From: Paludibacteraceae bacterium
GTDB taxonomy: Bacteria; Bacteroidota; Bacteroidia; Bacteroidales; Paludibacteraceae
Assembly: GCA_017632345.1 (NCBI GenBank)
Contig: JAGBRL010000059.1
Location: 80,473 to 144,472 of the forward strand
Length of the DNA stretch: 64,000 nucleotides
Reading direction: 5' to 3'
Below the pieces are notes generated by a model. The model had not been told where the DNA came from. It saw nothing but the letters and a program-made list of their open reading frames with translations, and searched no databases. Position numbers and translations under genes: made by a program. Shown here one piece after another: positions 25,525 through 35,010 of this stretch (the stretch's first letter is position 1; every line of letters begins with the position of its first letter).

Positions 25525-28500
25525 ATGAATAAATTATTTCTCGTCATATCGTTTTTTATGTGCTTTCTGACGGCTTTTGCCGCTTCGGACGACTCTTTGG
25601 GCGTTGAACCGTCGGTAGATGATAGTTTGATTGCAGACGAAGAGATAGTCTGTGACATGACTAATATTCCGGAGGTCCTTGTCATAGGTTACGGCGCTAC
25701 GAGCAACGTCTTTGCTGGCGCCTATTCCACTGTTAAGTCTGAGAGTTTGAAGGAGAACGGAGCGGTCTCTCTGTCGCAGGCGTTAGTTGGCAAGATGGCA
25801 GGTGTTCAAATATCTGCAGCCGACGGTGCTCTTGACGCAGAGCCGAAGATGGTGATCAGAGGCGGTGGGTCGATAACGCAAGACAATTCGCCGCTTTACA
25901 TTGTTGACGGCTTCCCGGTTAATTCCATTAGCGATATTCCGCCTTCAGAGATAAAGAGCATATCCGTTCTGAAAGATGCTTCGGCTATGGCTATTTATGG
26001 AGCGAGAGGAGCTAACGGCGTTGTTGTCGTGACGACGGACAGCAAGGCTTACGATAAGGTGAACGTGCTTTATTCGTCTCGTTACGGAGTGCGCCGTCTG
26101 GCGAAAAAGCTTAAGACGTTGTCGTCTGGGGATTATGTGAAGATGCAGTACGAACTGGCTCAGTACAGCGCTTCTAACGCAGAGCGTTTCACGCAGAAGT
26201 ACGGGCTTTGGGACGATTTGGATATATACGATGATGTGCCGGCTGCCGACTGGCAAGAGCGCGTGTTTGGCGAAACGGCTTTCTTTACGTCGCAGAGCGT
26301 GGTGCTGAAAATAGGAGGAAAGAAGGCTGATTATCGAGTTGGATACACGTTCGACAGCAACGACGGCATAATGCTGGGCAGCGGCGCAAAAAGGCATAGG
26401 TTGGCGTTTAGTCTGAAGTCCGACCTGCACAAGAACATCTCGTTTGAGCTTAATTCTAATTACACTAACAGGGAGAATATGGGCGCCGGGACTGCTGCTG
26501 CCGGCTCTTCTTCTACTTCCCGGCTAAAACACTCTGTCATATTTTCTCCGGTAGATCTGAATCCTTACGGAAACGGAGACGAGGATGACGAAGAGGAGGC
26601 CTATTCGTCGCTTTATGACCCTCTTACAGTCACAAAAGACGATTACAAAAGGGTGGAAAAGAATGAGATGCTGATTAATGCGGCTTTGACTTTTAAGAAA
26701 GGTGTCTTTAGCGTTGAGGATTATAAAAACCTTGATCTTAAAGTCAGAAGCGAGGCTGGTGTGTGGCGTAATGATACAAAAACATTCAGGGCATACGGTT
26801 CTTCTACGTCGCAGGCTCGCCAGTACGGAGCTTTGCCTCTTGCATCTATAAACGACCGCGAGAGGAGCAAGTTCAGAATGGCTAATGTGCTTACTGCAGA
26901 TTTTAACTTTAGCGTATATAACTTTTCGGTGTTGTTTGGACAGGAACTTGTGGATGAGAGAGATGGATTCACTTACAATGAGGCAAGGTATTTCCCTCAG
27001 TACATAAGTCCGGAGCAGGCTTTGAGCAGCATGAGCTTGGGCAAGGCGCAGCCCGTGTCAACGTACGAGAGCCCGGCTGACAGGTTGTTGTCTTTCTTCG
27101 CCAGAGCGAATTTAACAAAAAGTCGTGATGACATGGAGGCGTCGCTCGCTTTCCGTGCCGACCGTTCTAACAAGTTCGCCTTAGGGAATCAGTGGGGTTA
27201 TTTCCCTTCCGCCTCTTTTGCGAAGAGAGTTTCTCTGGACGATAGAAATTCCTTGAAATTTAGGCTGAGCTACGGACTTGCAGGGAACAACAGGATTGCA
27301 GACGGCCTGTACCGGGTGGAGTTTGAGGCTGGGCAGGCTACCGACCCGAGCGTCTTTTTTGACGAGGTGCAGCAGACCTTTTTGCATGCAGGGTCTGTCT
27401 TGTATAATCCGGACCTGAAATGGGAGACCTCCGTACTGCGCAATGTGGGGGTTGACGCTGACTTAGCTTTGTTGAACTTGGTCGTGGGTTTGGACTTTTA
27501 CATGAACACAACTATGGATTTGCTGATGATGAGCGAGATTCCTGTTGTGTCTGGATATAAGACGATAATGCAGAATGTGGGCGAGACTTCTAACAGAGGG
27601 GTGGAGCTGAATCTGAGGTATAGTCCGCGGCTGAATTACGATTGGGATGTGCAGTTCTCTGCCAACGTGGCGATGAACAGAAATCGTGTGGAGAAACTTG
27701 GCGACATAAAAGAGAGCTTGGTCTCCTCCGGATGGGCCGGCTCTGAAATATCTTCAGACTTTTTGCTGAAGGAGGGCGAGCCAATCGGGTGCATGTACGG
27801 CTTTGTGACTGATGGCTTTTATGAATTAGATGATTTTGATTATGATGCGGAAAAGAAAACTTACGGATTGAAAGATGGTGTGCCGAGCAATGCGGAACTT
27901 CTGGCGTCTTCGTCTTATTTTGGACCGGGGTTCCTTAAGTTTAAGGACCTGAATGGCGACGGCGAGATTACGGAAGAGGGTGATCGCACCGTGATTGGAA
28001 AGGCGAAGCCTAAGTGTATTGGCGGATTCAATTTTTTCTTGAAATATAGAGATTGGGACTTGTCGGCAAGTTTCAACTGGTCTTACGGCAATGACGTTTA
28101 CAATGCTAACAAGATAGAGTTCACATCTTCTAACAAATATTTGTACAGAAACATGACGAGCGAGATGGAGAAGGGACGCAGGTGGACAAATCTGGATTCT
28201 GACGGAAATGTGGTGACTGACCCGGCTAAACTTGCAGAGATAAATGCAGGCGCGTCTATCTGGTCGCCGTTCATTGGCAGGTACGTGTTCCATTCGTGGG
28301 CGGTGGAAGACGGCTCTTTCCTCAGGTTTGGCAACCTTACGGTAGGTTACAATTTGCCGTACGAATTAATCAAAAGGTTGAAGATGTCTTCTTGCAGAGT
28401 TTATATGTCTGTGGAAAACTTGTGGTGCTGGACCAAATATTCGGGCTACGACCCGGATGTGGACACGCGTGCGGCAACTCCGCTGACTCCGGGCGTAGAT

Positions 28501-28557
28501 TATTCTGCATACCCGCATAGCCGCACGTACATGGCCAGTCTCAATATCGCTTTCTAA
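25525..28557 (+). CDS. SusC/RagA-type TonB-dependent outer-membrane receptor without SusD
   Basis: 1010 residues, signal peptide about 1-19. The plug domain carries the SusC signatures VLVIGYGATS, LVGKMAGVQI, RGGGSIT, YIVDGFPV, and SVLKDASAMAIYGARGANGVVVVTT-type end (about 50-170); the rest is a 22-strand barrel ending in an aromatic (SLNIAF). Compared with normal SusC it lacks the N-terminal carboxypeptidase-regulatory-like domain, so it is at the short end of the family. No susD gene is on either side; the next gene encodes an LRR protein. Substrate cannot be predicted; glycan or peptide import are both possible. Confidence 0.92.
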   Translation: MNKLFLVISFFMCFLTAFAASDDSLGVEPSVDDSLIADEEIVCDMTNIPEVLVIGYGATSNVFAGAYSTVKSESLKENGAVSLSQALVGKMAGVQISAADGALDAEPKMVIRGGGSITQDNSPLYIVDGFPVNSISDIPPSEIKSISVLKDASAMAIYGARGANGVVVVTTDSKAYDKVNVLYSSRYGVRRLAKKLKTLSSGDYVKMQYELAQYSASNAERFTQKYGLWDDLDIYDDVPAADWQERVFGETAFFTSQSVVLKIGGKKADYRVGYTFDSNDGIMLGSGAKRHRLAFSLKSDLHKNISFELNSNYTNRENMGAGTAAAGSSSTSRLKHSVIFSPVDLNPYGNGDEDDEEEAYSSLYDPLTVTKDDYKRVEKNEMLINAALTFKKGVFSVEDYKNLDLKVRSEAGVWRNDTKTFRAYGSSTSQARQYGALPLASINDRERSKFRMANVLTADFNFSVYNFSVLFGQELVDERDGFTYNEARYFPQYISPEQALSSMSLGKAQPVSTYESPADRLLSFFARANLTKSRDDMEASLAFRADRSNKFALGNQWGYFPSASFAKRVSLDDRNSLKFRLSYGLAGNNRIADGLYRVEFEAGQATDPSVFFDEVQQTFLHAGSVLYNPDLKWETSVLRNVGVDADLALLNLVVGLDFYMNTTMDLLMMSEIPVVSGYKTIMQNVGETSNRGVELNLRYSPRLNYDWDVQFSANVAMNRNRVEKLGDIKESLVSSGWAGSEISSDFLLKEGEPIGCMYGFVTDGFYELDDFDYDAEKKTYGLKDGVPSNAELLASSSYFGPGFLKFKDLNGDGEITEEGDRTVIGKAKPKCIGGFNFFLKYRDWDLSASFNWSYGNDVYNANKIEFTSSNKYLYRNMTSEMEKGRRWTNLDSDGNVVTDPAKLAEINAGASIWSPFIGRYVFHSWAVEDGSFLRFGNLTVGYNLPYELIKRLKMSSCRVYMSVENLWCWTKYSGYDPDVDTRAATPLTPGVDYSAYPHSRTYMASLNIAF

Positions 28558-28638
28558 GATTTCGGAATACGATAAAAAGCATTGTTTGCTTCTGCATTCA
28601 TTGTGTGAATTTGATATTTATAAAATAAATAAGATAAA

Positions 28639-30189
28639 ATGAAAAGGTTTGTATTTTTAATTATTTGCTCTGTTCTGACAAACTTCGGAGCTGCTGCGTC
28701 TGACACTTGGGTTGTGAACAGCGACGGTGATACCATCTGGTATAAATTCAACGAGGAAGAGAAAACTGCAAGCGTGACGTTTAAAGGGGAATACGATGGA
28801 CAATATGAGGATGCGTATTCAAACATAATCAATATCCCCGAAAAAATAGAATACAAAGGGGCGAAATATCGTGTAACGGAGATTGGATGGGCTGCTTTTG
28901 CTGGCAGCGTCAATTTGAAGTGCGTGAATGTCCCGAAAAGTGTGACCTCAATTGTAAATTTGGCTTTTTATGGTTGCACAAACCTTAAAAGTATAAATGT
29001 GGCAAATGGCAATTCGTGCTATTGCTCCGAAAATGGAGTGCTGTTTGACATTTCAAAAAAGACATTGATGCAGTATCCTGCAGGTATATCGGGTGGCTAT
29101 ACAATTCCAAACAGTGTCACCAAGATAGAAGCGGAGGCCTTTGCGGGTTGCGTGCACCTCACAAGCGTTACTATTCCCTCCTGCGTGACAATCATCAGGC
29201 GGAATGCCTTTGAATTTTGCAGCGGACTTGTCAATGTGACCATTCCCAATAGTGTTACAGAGATAGAACGATGTGCTTTTCATCTTTGCTACAGACTTAC
29301 TGACATCACAATTCCGAGTAGTGTGACTTCAATTGGAGAGCGTGCTTTTTCTGGCTGTAAAGGACTAACCCGCCTGACCATTCCCAATAGTGTTGCAACA
29401 ATTGGGAGCAAAGCATTTTATGAATGCGAAGGGCTGACCGATGTGAATATCCCAAGCGGTGTAACTTCAATTGGAGAGCGTGCTTTTTATGGTTGCAAAG
29501 GTCTGACCAATGTGTTCATCCCCAATAGCGTTAATATGATAGGAAATGAGGCTTTTGAATGTTGTGAAAAGCTTAAAAGCATAAATGTGGAAAGGGGTAC
29601 TATGAATTACAGTTCTGAAAATGGGGTGCTATTTGATACATCAAAAAGGAAACTGATTAAATATCCGGAGGGGTTAGATGGAGAGTACGTCATTCCGAAA
29701 AGTGTGACACAGATTGAAGATTGTGCTTTTTCAGGATGCAAAGGACTCTCTGGTGTTACCATCCCGAACAGTGTGATTTCAATAGGAGCAAATGCTTTTT
29801 CAGCCTGCTCCAGTCTAACAAATGTGACCATTCCGAATAGTGTCACAAAGATAGGGCGACGCGCATTTCTTTCTTGCCAAGGTCTCTCAAACATCACGAT
29901 TTCAAACGGTGTGACGACGATTCAATCGGAGACTTTTTTGGGGTGCAGCGGTCTTTCCAGCATAACACTTCCAAATAGTCTGACTTCAATTGGAATAATG
30001 GTTTTCTTTGAATGCAAGAAGCTTTGCAGCGTAACAGTTGCAAATACCACACCGCCAAATGTGAATCACTCCTTTGTTGAGGTCAATGAAAACATAACCA
30101 TCTACGTCCCTGCGGAGAGTGTAGAAAAATACAAAGCCGCAAAGGGTTGGAGCAAGTTCAAGAACATCAAGGCGATACCTGCTAAGTGA
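28639..30189 (+). CDS. BspA-like leucine-rich repeat protein, exported
   Basis: 516 residues with signal peptide (MKRFVFLIICSVLTNFGAAA). After a beta-rich N-terminal part (NTWVV/DTWVVNSDGDTIWY block, about 20-75) come about 14 LRR_5-type repeats of 23 residues (consensus IGxxAFxxCxxLxxVxIPNSVT), interrupted twice by a hairpin insert of the type YCSENGVLFD. It ends with the usual cap IYVPAESVEKYKAAKGWSKF. No type IX sorting domain or lipobox is visible, so the final location (periplasm or surface) is open. BspA proteins bind host or bacterial ligands. Paralogue at 37223 shares the first 130 bases almost identically. Starts 81 bases after the SusC gene. Confidence 0.9.
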   Translation: MKRFVFLIICSVLTNFGAAASDTWVVNSDGDTIWYKFNEEEKTASVTFKGEYDGQYEDAYSNIINIPEKIEYKGAKYRVTEIGWAAFAGSVNLKCVNVPKSVTSIVNLAFYGCTNLKSINVANGNSCYCSENGVLFDISKKTLMQYPAGISGGYTIPNSVTKIEAEAFAGCVHLTSVTIPSCVTIIRRNAFEFCSGLVNVTIPNSVTEIERCAFHLCYRLTDITIPSSVTSIGERAFSGCKGLTRLTIPNSVATIGSKAFYECEGLTDVNIPSGVTSIGERAFYGCKGLTNVFIPNSVNMIGNEAFECCEKLKSINVERGTMNYSSENGVLFDTSKRKLIKYPEGLDGEYVIPKSVTQIEDCAFSGCKGLSGVTIPNSVISIGANAFSACSSLTNVTIPNSVTKIGRRAFLSCQGLSNITISNGVTTIQSETFLGCSGLSSITLPNSLTSIGIMVFFECKKLCSVTVANTTPPNVNHSFVEVNENITIYVPAESVEKYKAAKGWSKFKNIKAIPAK

Positions 30190-30209
30190 TAATTATAGAA
30201 TGAAAGCAA

Positions 30210-30252
30210 TTGCAGACAAGAAGTGTCACTGTGATTCTTCTTTGTCTGCAAA
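30210..30252. terminator. Hairpin between the LRR gene and pstB
   Basis: TTGCAGACA-AGAAG (from 30210) pairs with CTTCT-TTGTCTGCAA (to 30252) with a one-base bulge; 12-14 pairs. It lies between two convergent stops and can serve both. A-rich on the right side, no strong T-run. Confidence 0.6.
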
Positions 30253-30267
30253 ATATTCAGGCTAAAT

Positions 30268-31035
30268 CTACCCCATCTTTCCAGTCAAATAAGCCTTAGT
30301 GCGTTCGTCAACAGGGTTTGTGAACATTGTCTCGGTCTCTCCGTACTCAACCAATTCGCCTAAATACATAAACATTGATTTTGACGATATGCGCTTAGCT
30401 TGCCCCATATTGTGAGTCACAATCAAGATTGTAACTTCTTGCTGAAGCTCAAGCAGCAGTTCCTCGATATGCTTCGTGGCGATGGGGTCGAGAGCGGATG
30501 TCGGCTCGTCCATCAGCAGCACGTCGGGCTTCATCGCTAATGCGCGGGCAATGCACAAACGCTGTTGCTGACCGCCGGAAAGGAATGTGCCTTTCTTGTT
30601 CAGCACATCCTTGACTTCGTCCCAAAGGGCGACGCTACGCAGACAACGCTCTACGGTCGCGTCTTTTTCTGCCTTTGAAAGCTTTATGCCGTTCAGCGCA
30701 AATCCCGATAAGACATTGTCGTAGATGCTCATTGTGGGGAACGGCGCAGGACGTTGAAAAACCATGCCCACACGACGACGCACATCAATAGGCTCCATCG
30801 CAAGGATATTCTCTCCGTTAAGCAGAATCTCTCCGTCAACACGAATGTTCGGATAGAGATTGTGCATAAGGTTGACAGCGCGAAGCAGTGTTGATTTTCC
30901 GCAGCCGGAAGGCCCCATGATGGCTGTGATTGTATTTTTCTCAATGGCTGCCGATACATACTTAACTGCCATTGTTTGCTTGGTGTATGACACGCAAGTC
31001 TTCTTAAATTCAAGTATTGATGTTACTGATTCCAT
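30268..31035 (-). CDS. pstB: Phosphate ABC transporter, ATP-binding protein
   Basis: 255 residues, the normal PstB length; hydrolyses ATP to drive high-affinity phosphate import through PstCA. Walker A GPSGCGKST, the Q-loop region FQRPAPFP, signature LSGGQQQR and Walker B VLLMDEPTSALD are all intact. Its start overlaps the end of pstA by 13 bases, so the two are translationally linked. It is the last gene of the operon; no phoU follows. Confidence 0.97.
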   Translation of the reverse strand: MESVTSILEFKKTCVSYTKQTMAVKYVSAAIEKNTITAIMGPSGCGKSTLLRAVNLMHNLYPNIRVDGEILLNGENILAMEPIDVRRRVGMVFQRPAPFPTMSIYDNVLSGFALNGIKLSKAEKDATVERCLRSVALWDEVKDVLNKKGTFLSGGQQQRLCIARALAMKPDVLLMDEPTSALDPIATKHIEELLLELQQEVTILIVTHNMGQAKRISSKSMFMYLGELVEYGETETMFTNPVDERTKAYLTGKMG

Positions 31036-31889
31036 TTTTTTGCAAGATATTTAGCTGTGAGATTTAAAGTAAGCACGAATAACAAGAGGAAGAGCGAAGC
31101 TCCCCAGATCAACTCCTGCAGGTTGGGGTCGTTAAAGAACTCCCATATTAGCAGCGGCACTGCAGAGATGGGCTTGTCAATCGCAAAGCGGATAAACGAG
31201 CAGCCGAGAGCGGTGAACATCAGCGGCGCAGTCTCTCCGATAACTCGTGAGATGGCGAGCAGAATACCGGTAAATATACCTCCGAATGCGGCAGGCAGCT
31301 GCACTTTCAGCATCACTCGTGCCTTGTTTCCGCCGAGTGCCAGTCCCGCCTCTTTTAATGATGCAGGAAGGATTTTCAAAGTCTCCTCTGTCGAGCGGAT
31401 GATGAGCGGAAGCATCATGATGCATAGCGCAACGCTGCCCGCAATTGCCGAATAACCCTTCATCGGAACAACCACCCAAATGTAGGTGATGATGCCTATG
31501 ATAACCGACGGCGTGCCTTGCAGAAGGTCTGTCAGGTAACTTACAAACTGTGCGAAACGGTTCTTGCCATTTTCTGCCAAGAACGCTCCGCAGAGAATGC
31601 CCAATGGTACAGCTGCCGCTACCGCCATACCGAGCATAATCATTGTGCCGACAATGCCGTTTGCTATGCCTCCCGGTATGGGTTCTCCAGCTTCGATAGC
31701 TTTCATCGCTTTGTACGCCGTTGGTGTAGGCTCGGTAAAGAATGACCAAGAGAGCTGGTCGTAACCACGCAGCAGCACCTCACCCAATATGGCGAGCAGG
31801 GGAACGGCCGTCAGTGCCGACAATATGCAAATGCTCCAAAGCATCAGCTTGTCATTTGCTAAACGATTTCTGATTTTTAATTTGTCCAT
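31023..31889 (-). CDS. pstA: Phosphate ABC transporter, permease PstA
   Basis: 288 residues with about six membrane segments; inner-membrane channel half of the Pst system. The binding-protein-dependent permease EAA-type loop is in LKEAGLALGGNKARVM, and TDLLQGTPSVIIGI corresponds to the conserved PstA loop. Located four bases after pstC and overlapping pstB, consistent with the strict pstSCAB order. Confidence 0.95.
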   Translation of the reverse strand: MDKLKIRNRLANDKLMLWSICILSALTAVPLLAILGEVLLRGYDQLSWSFFTEPTPTAYKAMKAIEAGEPIPGGIANGIVGTMIMLGMAVAAAVPLGILCGAFLAENGKNRFAQFVSYLTDLLQGTPSVIIGIITYIWVVVPMKGYSAIAGSVALCIMMLPLIIRSTEETLKILPASLKEAGLALGGNKARVMLKVQLPAAFGGIFTGILLAISRVIGETAPLMFTALGCSFIRFAIDKPISAVPLLIWEFFNDPNLQELIWGASLFLLLFVLTLNLTAKYLAKKWNQ

Positions 31890-31893
31890 AATA

Positions 31894-32751
31894 TTAAACT
31901 ATTCTTGCACGTTTAATCATTACTTTGCCTATCATGTTGATAAGCGCTGTGATAAGGAAAAGAATCAATCCTATGGCGATCAAGGATGAAAGGCGCAGAC
32001 TGTCTGCTTCGCCAAACTGATTTGCGATGATTGAAGCCATAGAGTTTCCTGTAGATGTGATTGAGGCGGGGATGTTATTTGTGTTGCCGATAAGCATCGT
32101 TACCGTCATTGTCTCGCCCAAAGCACGTCCGATGGCCAATACATATGAAGAGAACACTCCCGAGCCGGCCATAGGGAATATCACCTTGCACACAACCTCA
32201 GCTCGTGTAGCGCCTAAGCTATAAGCTCCCTCTTTCAGTTCATTCGGCACCATCTTGATAAATTCGGAGCTGAGTGATGCTGCGTAAGGCACAATCATGA
32301 TAGCCAGCACAAGCGAGGCGGTGAGAATACTGGACCCTTGCGGCGAGATGTCGAGAGCCATAATAATGGGGCGCAGAGTGTAAAATCCCCACAGACCATA
32401 AATGATTGACGGAATGCCAGCCAGCAGGTCTGTCACAGTACTCAGGACCGATGCTACCTTTGTGTCCCTGAAGTATTCTCCCACAAAAAGCGCTACAGGA
32501 AGAGAGAACGGGATGCAAAAGATGAGAGCCAGCAAAGTAGTCAGCAAAGTGCCTGTGATAAACGGCAGCGCTCCATACCGCTCATCGCCCTCTGTATAGC
32601 TCCATTCCGAAGAGGTGAGAAAATTCAAAAAGCCAAAATGCTCGAACGCGTCGTGAGCGTCGGTGACGAGGGCGTAAACCACACCTCCACACACTATCGG
32701 TATTATCAATGCCGACACGAACAATGTAATTCTGTACAGTTTGTCGTTCAT
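31894..32751 (-). CDS. pstC: Phosphate ABC transporter, permease PstC
   Basis: 285 residues, about six membrane segments, first at residues 8-28. TDLLAGIPSIIYGLWGF and the EAA loop LKEGAYSLGATRAEVV identify it as PstC. It pairs with PstA to form the membrane pore. Starts 11 bases after pstS. Confidence 0.95.
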   Translation of the reverse strand: MNDKLYRITLFVSALIIPIVCGGVVYALVTDAHDAFEHFGFLNFLTSSEWSYTEGDERYGALPFITGTLLTTLLALIFCIPFSLPVALFVGEYFRDTKVASVLSTVTDLLAGIPSIIYGLWGFYTLRPIIMALDISPQGSSILTASLVLAIMIVPYAASLSSEFIKMVPNELKEGAYSLGATRAEVVCKVIFPMAGSGVFSSYVLAIGRALGETMTVTMLIGNTNNIPASITSTGNSMASIIANQFGEADSLRLSSLIAIGLILFLITALINMIGKVMIKRARIV

Positions 32752-32762
32752 AGATTTATACC

Positions 32763-33824
32763 TTACTGAAGAATTGCAACTCCGTTGAATGTCACCGTTT
32801 TGAGGTTGTTTATGCTCAGCTCTTTTACTTTAGCAGGAAGTGGCGCGTAATGTACCTCAGAGGTGATGTTCTGCGCCTCGTCAGAGAGAATGTATTTCAA
32901 CAAGTCGAGTGTTGCCACGGACTGCTCCTTGCTGCGGTTGGAGTAATTCTGCTCCTTGTAGATAATCATCCATGTGAATGTGGAGATTGGATATGCGCCA
33001 GCTGCATTTGCGTTTGTGATCGAACAGCGTGTGTCATTGGGTATTGCGCCCGAAGCGGCTGCCGAGATTGATGCGGACGACGGCAATACAAATTCGCCTC
33101 TTATGTTCTCTATTTGCGCGTAAGGAATTTTCTGCGCAAATGCGTACTCAGAGCCTACATAACCGATAGTGCTTTTAGTCTGTGAAATCACACCTGCAAC
33201 ACCCGGATTGCCCTTTGCAGCCTGTCCTGAAGGGAAATTTACTGATTTGCCAGCTCCAAACTTCTCTTTCCACATAGGACTAACTTTTGTTAGATAGTCG
33301 GTAAAGACAAATGTCGTGCCAGAGCCATCTGAGCGGAATACAGGGATGATAGCTTCATTAGGGAGCTTCGCATCTGGATTGAGAGCTGCCAGACGCTCGT
33401 CGTTCCACATCTTAATGTTGCCGGCAAAGATGTCAGCGATAACATCACCTGATAGTTTCAGATCCTTCACGCCATCCAGATTGTAGGCCACCACCACAGC
33501 GCCCATGCATGTAGGAACGTGAACTACGGGAGCCATATCCTCCATATCCTTTTCTGTAAGGAAAGCGTCACTGCCTGCAAAGTCCACAATCTTATCGCGC
33601 AAGTTGCGAACTCCACCTCCGGAGCCGATTCCACCATACGCAACCACATCGCCGTTTACATTTGAGAACTCCTCAAAAACCACATTGTAGAAAGGCAGAG
33701 GGAACGTTGCTCCTGCTCCGGAAAGTTCCTGAGCCTCACGAACTCCATCTGATGTATTGCCTCCACATGATACCATTAAAATTGCAAGTGTCAATGTCAT
33801 AATTGACGAGAAAATCATTTTCAT
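32763..33824 (-). CDS. pstS: Phosphate-binding lipoprotein PstS
   Basis: 353 residues. Lipoprotein signal ends LMVSC-GG (Cys 20), so the protein is tethered in the periplasm. The phosphate-binding fold opens GAGATFPLPFYN, and later blocks GSGGGVRNL, FRSDGSGTTFVFTDYL and TIGYVGSEYA contain the ligand-contacting Ser, Arg, Asp and Thr residues. It captures inorganic phosphate and delivers it to PstCA. It follows the porin gene by 28 bases. Confidence 0.95.
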   Translation of the reverse strand: MKMIFSSIMTLTLAILMVSCGGNTSDGVREAQELSGAGATFPLPFYNVVFEEFSNVNGDVVAYGGIGSGGGVRNLRDKIVDFAGSDAFLTEKDMEDMAPVVHVPTCMGAVVVAYNLDGVKDLKLSGDVIADIFAGNIKMWNDERLAALNPDAKLPNEAIIPVFRSDGSGTTFVFTDYLTKVSPMWKEKFGAGKSVNFPSGQAAKGNPGVAGVISQTKSTIGYVGSEYAFAQKIPYAQIENIRGEFVLPSSASISAAASGAIPNDTRCSITNANAAGAYPISTFTWMIIYKEQNYSNRSKEQSVATLDLLKYILSDEAQNITSEVHYAPLPAKVKELSINNLKTVTFNGVAILQ

Positions 33825-33852
33825 ATAATACTAATTTTAAATGTTTATACTA

Positions 33853-34833
33853 TTAAAGACCAAAGTAACAATTCACATAAGCCGAATAGCTATCCTTAGC
33901 ACCGTCAGACTTAGGCATTGTCATCCTGAAATTAGGAGCAACCTTCACATACTTGCCTAATTTGATCTGAGCACCAAGAATTGCAGCGGATTCATCTTTT
34001 TCTTTATTCCAGTCGTTCTTTGAAAATAGGTCGTCGAACCGAGCATACAAAGAGATTTTCTTTGGCAGATTTACAGAAGCGAAGACCGAATAACCGCTTT
34101 GGTCGGATTCCTCATTATATGACGCGTTTTCCATATAGTTATATTCAGCGCCAACGGTAAATTTATCATTCTTGTAACCCATAAAGGCAGCCGCATTTGC
34201 AATATCTTGCTTGCCTTCTTCCTCGCTCTCGTTCAAACCTCCATACAAGCGGGTCAGGAAGCCCTTTGCCGGAGTGAGCGTTATGCCCAGACCATAGTTG
34301 AGGCCGTCATTCTTCTGAATCTTTTTGTACCCCTCGCCATTTACGATAATCACATCCGCCGAAATCCAATTTGTAAATTTATAGGCTGTCGAGATGCCCA
34401 AGTCGGCGCTGCTTCCGAATTTGTATTTGTCTTGAAAAGACTTCATAATGTAGCGATAGCCCCAGAACTTCTCCTGAATGTTAAATTGTGTTGTTGAAAT
34501 AAGACCTCCGTTCAATGTGAGATTTCCGCTTTCCCACGAAATCATCGCATTTTTAATATAAGCGATGCGCTGGTAGTCGCTCACATCCGAAGACTGACCA
34601 ATGTCCATCACGCCTTTAGCAGACAATTCGTTTCCAAACTTGTACTCATAACCCAAATAGCTTCTCTCTAATTCGAAACCACGGTCGTCACTCTCTGTGC
34701 CCAAACCTGTGTGGAAATTTCCAAACACCTGAACAATTGCTTTGCCTTTCGGCATCTCGTTTTTGGCATCCTGCGCCTGTGCAGTAATACCGATGCAGGC
34801 TATCAGACCTGCCAAGATGAATTTTTTCTTCAT
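33853..34833 (-). CDS. Phosphate-operon porin (OprP/O-like beta-barrel)
   Basis: 326 residues with a cleavable signal peptide (MKKKFILAGLIACIGITAQA). The remainder is a run of amphipathic strands (FELERSYLGYEYKFG, LNYGLGITLTPAKGF, KISLYARFDDLF) ending in the aromatic-terminated strand VNCYFGL, as expected for an outer-membrane barrel. As first gene of the pst operon it most likely lets phosphate across the outer membrane. It starts next to a Pho-box-like repeat. Selectivity for phosphate is inferred from context. Confidence 0.85.
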   Translation of the reverse strand: MKKKFILAGLIACIGITAQAQDAKNEMPKGKAIVQVFGNFHTGLGTESDDRGFELERSYLGYEYKFGNELSAKGVMDIGQSSDVSDYQRIAYIKNAMISWESGNLTLNGGLISTTQFNIQEKFWGYRYIMKSFQDKYKFGSSADLGISTAYKFTNWISADVIIVNGEGYKKIQKNDGLNYGLGITLTPAKGFLTRLYGGLNESEEEGKQDIANAAAFMGYKNDKFTVGAEYNYMENASYNEESDQSGYSVFASVNLPKKISLYARFDDLFSKNDWNKEKDESAAILGAQIKLGKYVKVAPNFRMTMPKSDGAKDSYSAYVNCYFGL

Positions 34834-34862
34834 TGCTACGTCAGTATTTTAATTTGACACTG

Positions 34863-34899
34863 CAAAAGAACAGACTTCTTGTTTCATAAATATTTCAAA
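34863..34899 (-). promoter_or_regulatory. Pho-box-like operator and promoter of the porin-pst operon
   Basis: TTTCATA-AATA-TTTCAAA at 34882-34899 (plus-strand reading): two seven-base direct repeats with a four-base spacer, exactly the 11-base period of enterobacterial Pho boxes. Eleven bases away toward the operon lies a near -7 element (TTCTTTTG on the minus strand, 34870-34863). No -33 TTTG is in place, as expected where an activator such as PhoB replaces it. Assignment is by architecture only. Confidence 0.55.
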
Positions 34900-34909
34900 A
34901 AAATTAGGC

Positions 34910-34996
34910 TTTCGTTAGATTTTTTTTGAAAAATATTACATTTTCGTTAAATCTTATCCGGAATAGTGTTCTGTTCGGTTTTTCTCAATAAATTTG
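34910..34996 (+). promoter_or_regulatory. Repeated TTTCGTTARAT motif and phoB promoter
   Basis: TTTCGTTAGAT (34910-34920) and TTTCGTTAAAT (34942-34952) are direct repeats 32 bases apart, close to three helical turns. A good -7 element TAAATTTG lies at 34989-34996 without a recognisable -33. It reads into the response-regulator gene. The repeats may be further binding sites for the same regulator (autoregulation). Confidence 0.45.
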
Positions 34997-35010
34997 CGTG
35001 ACTTAATACA

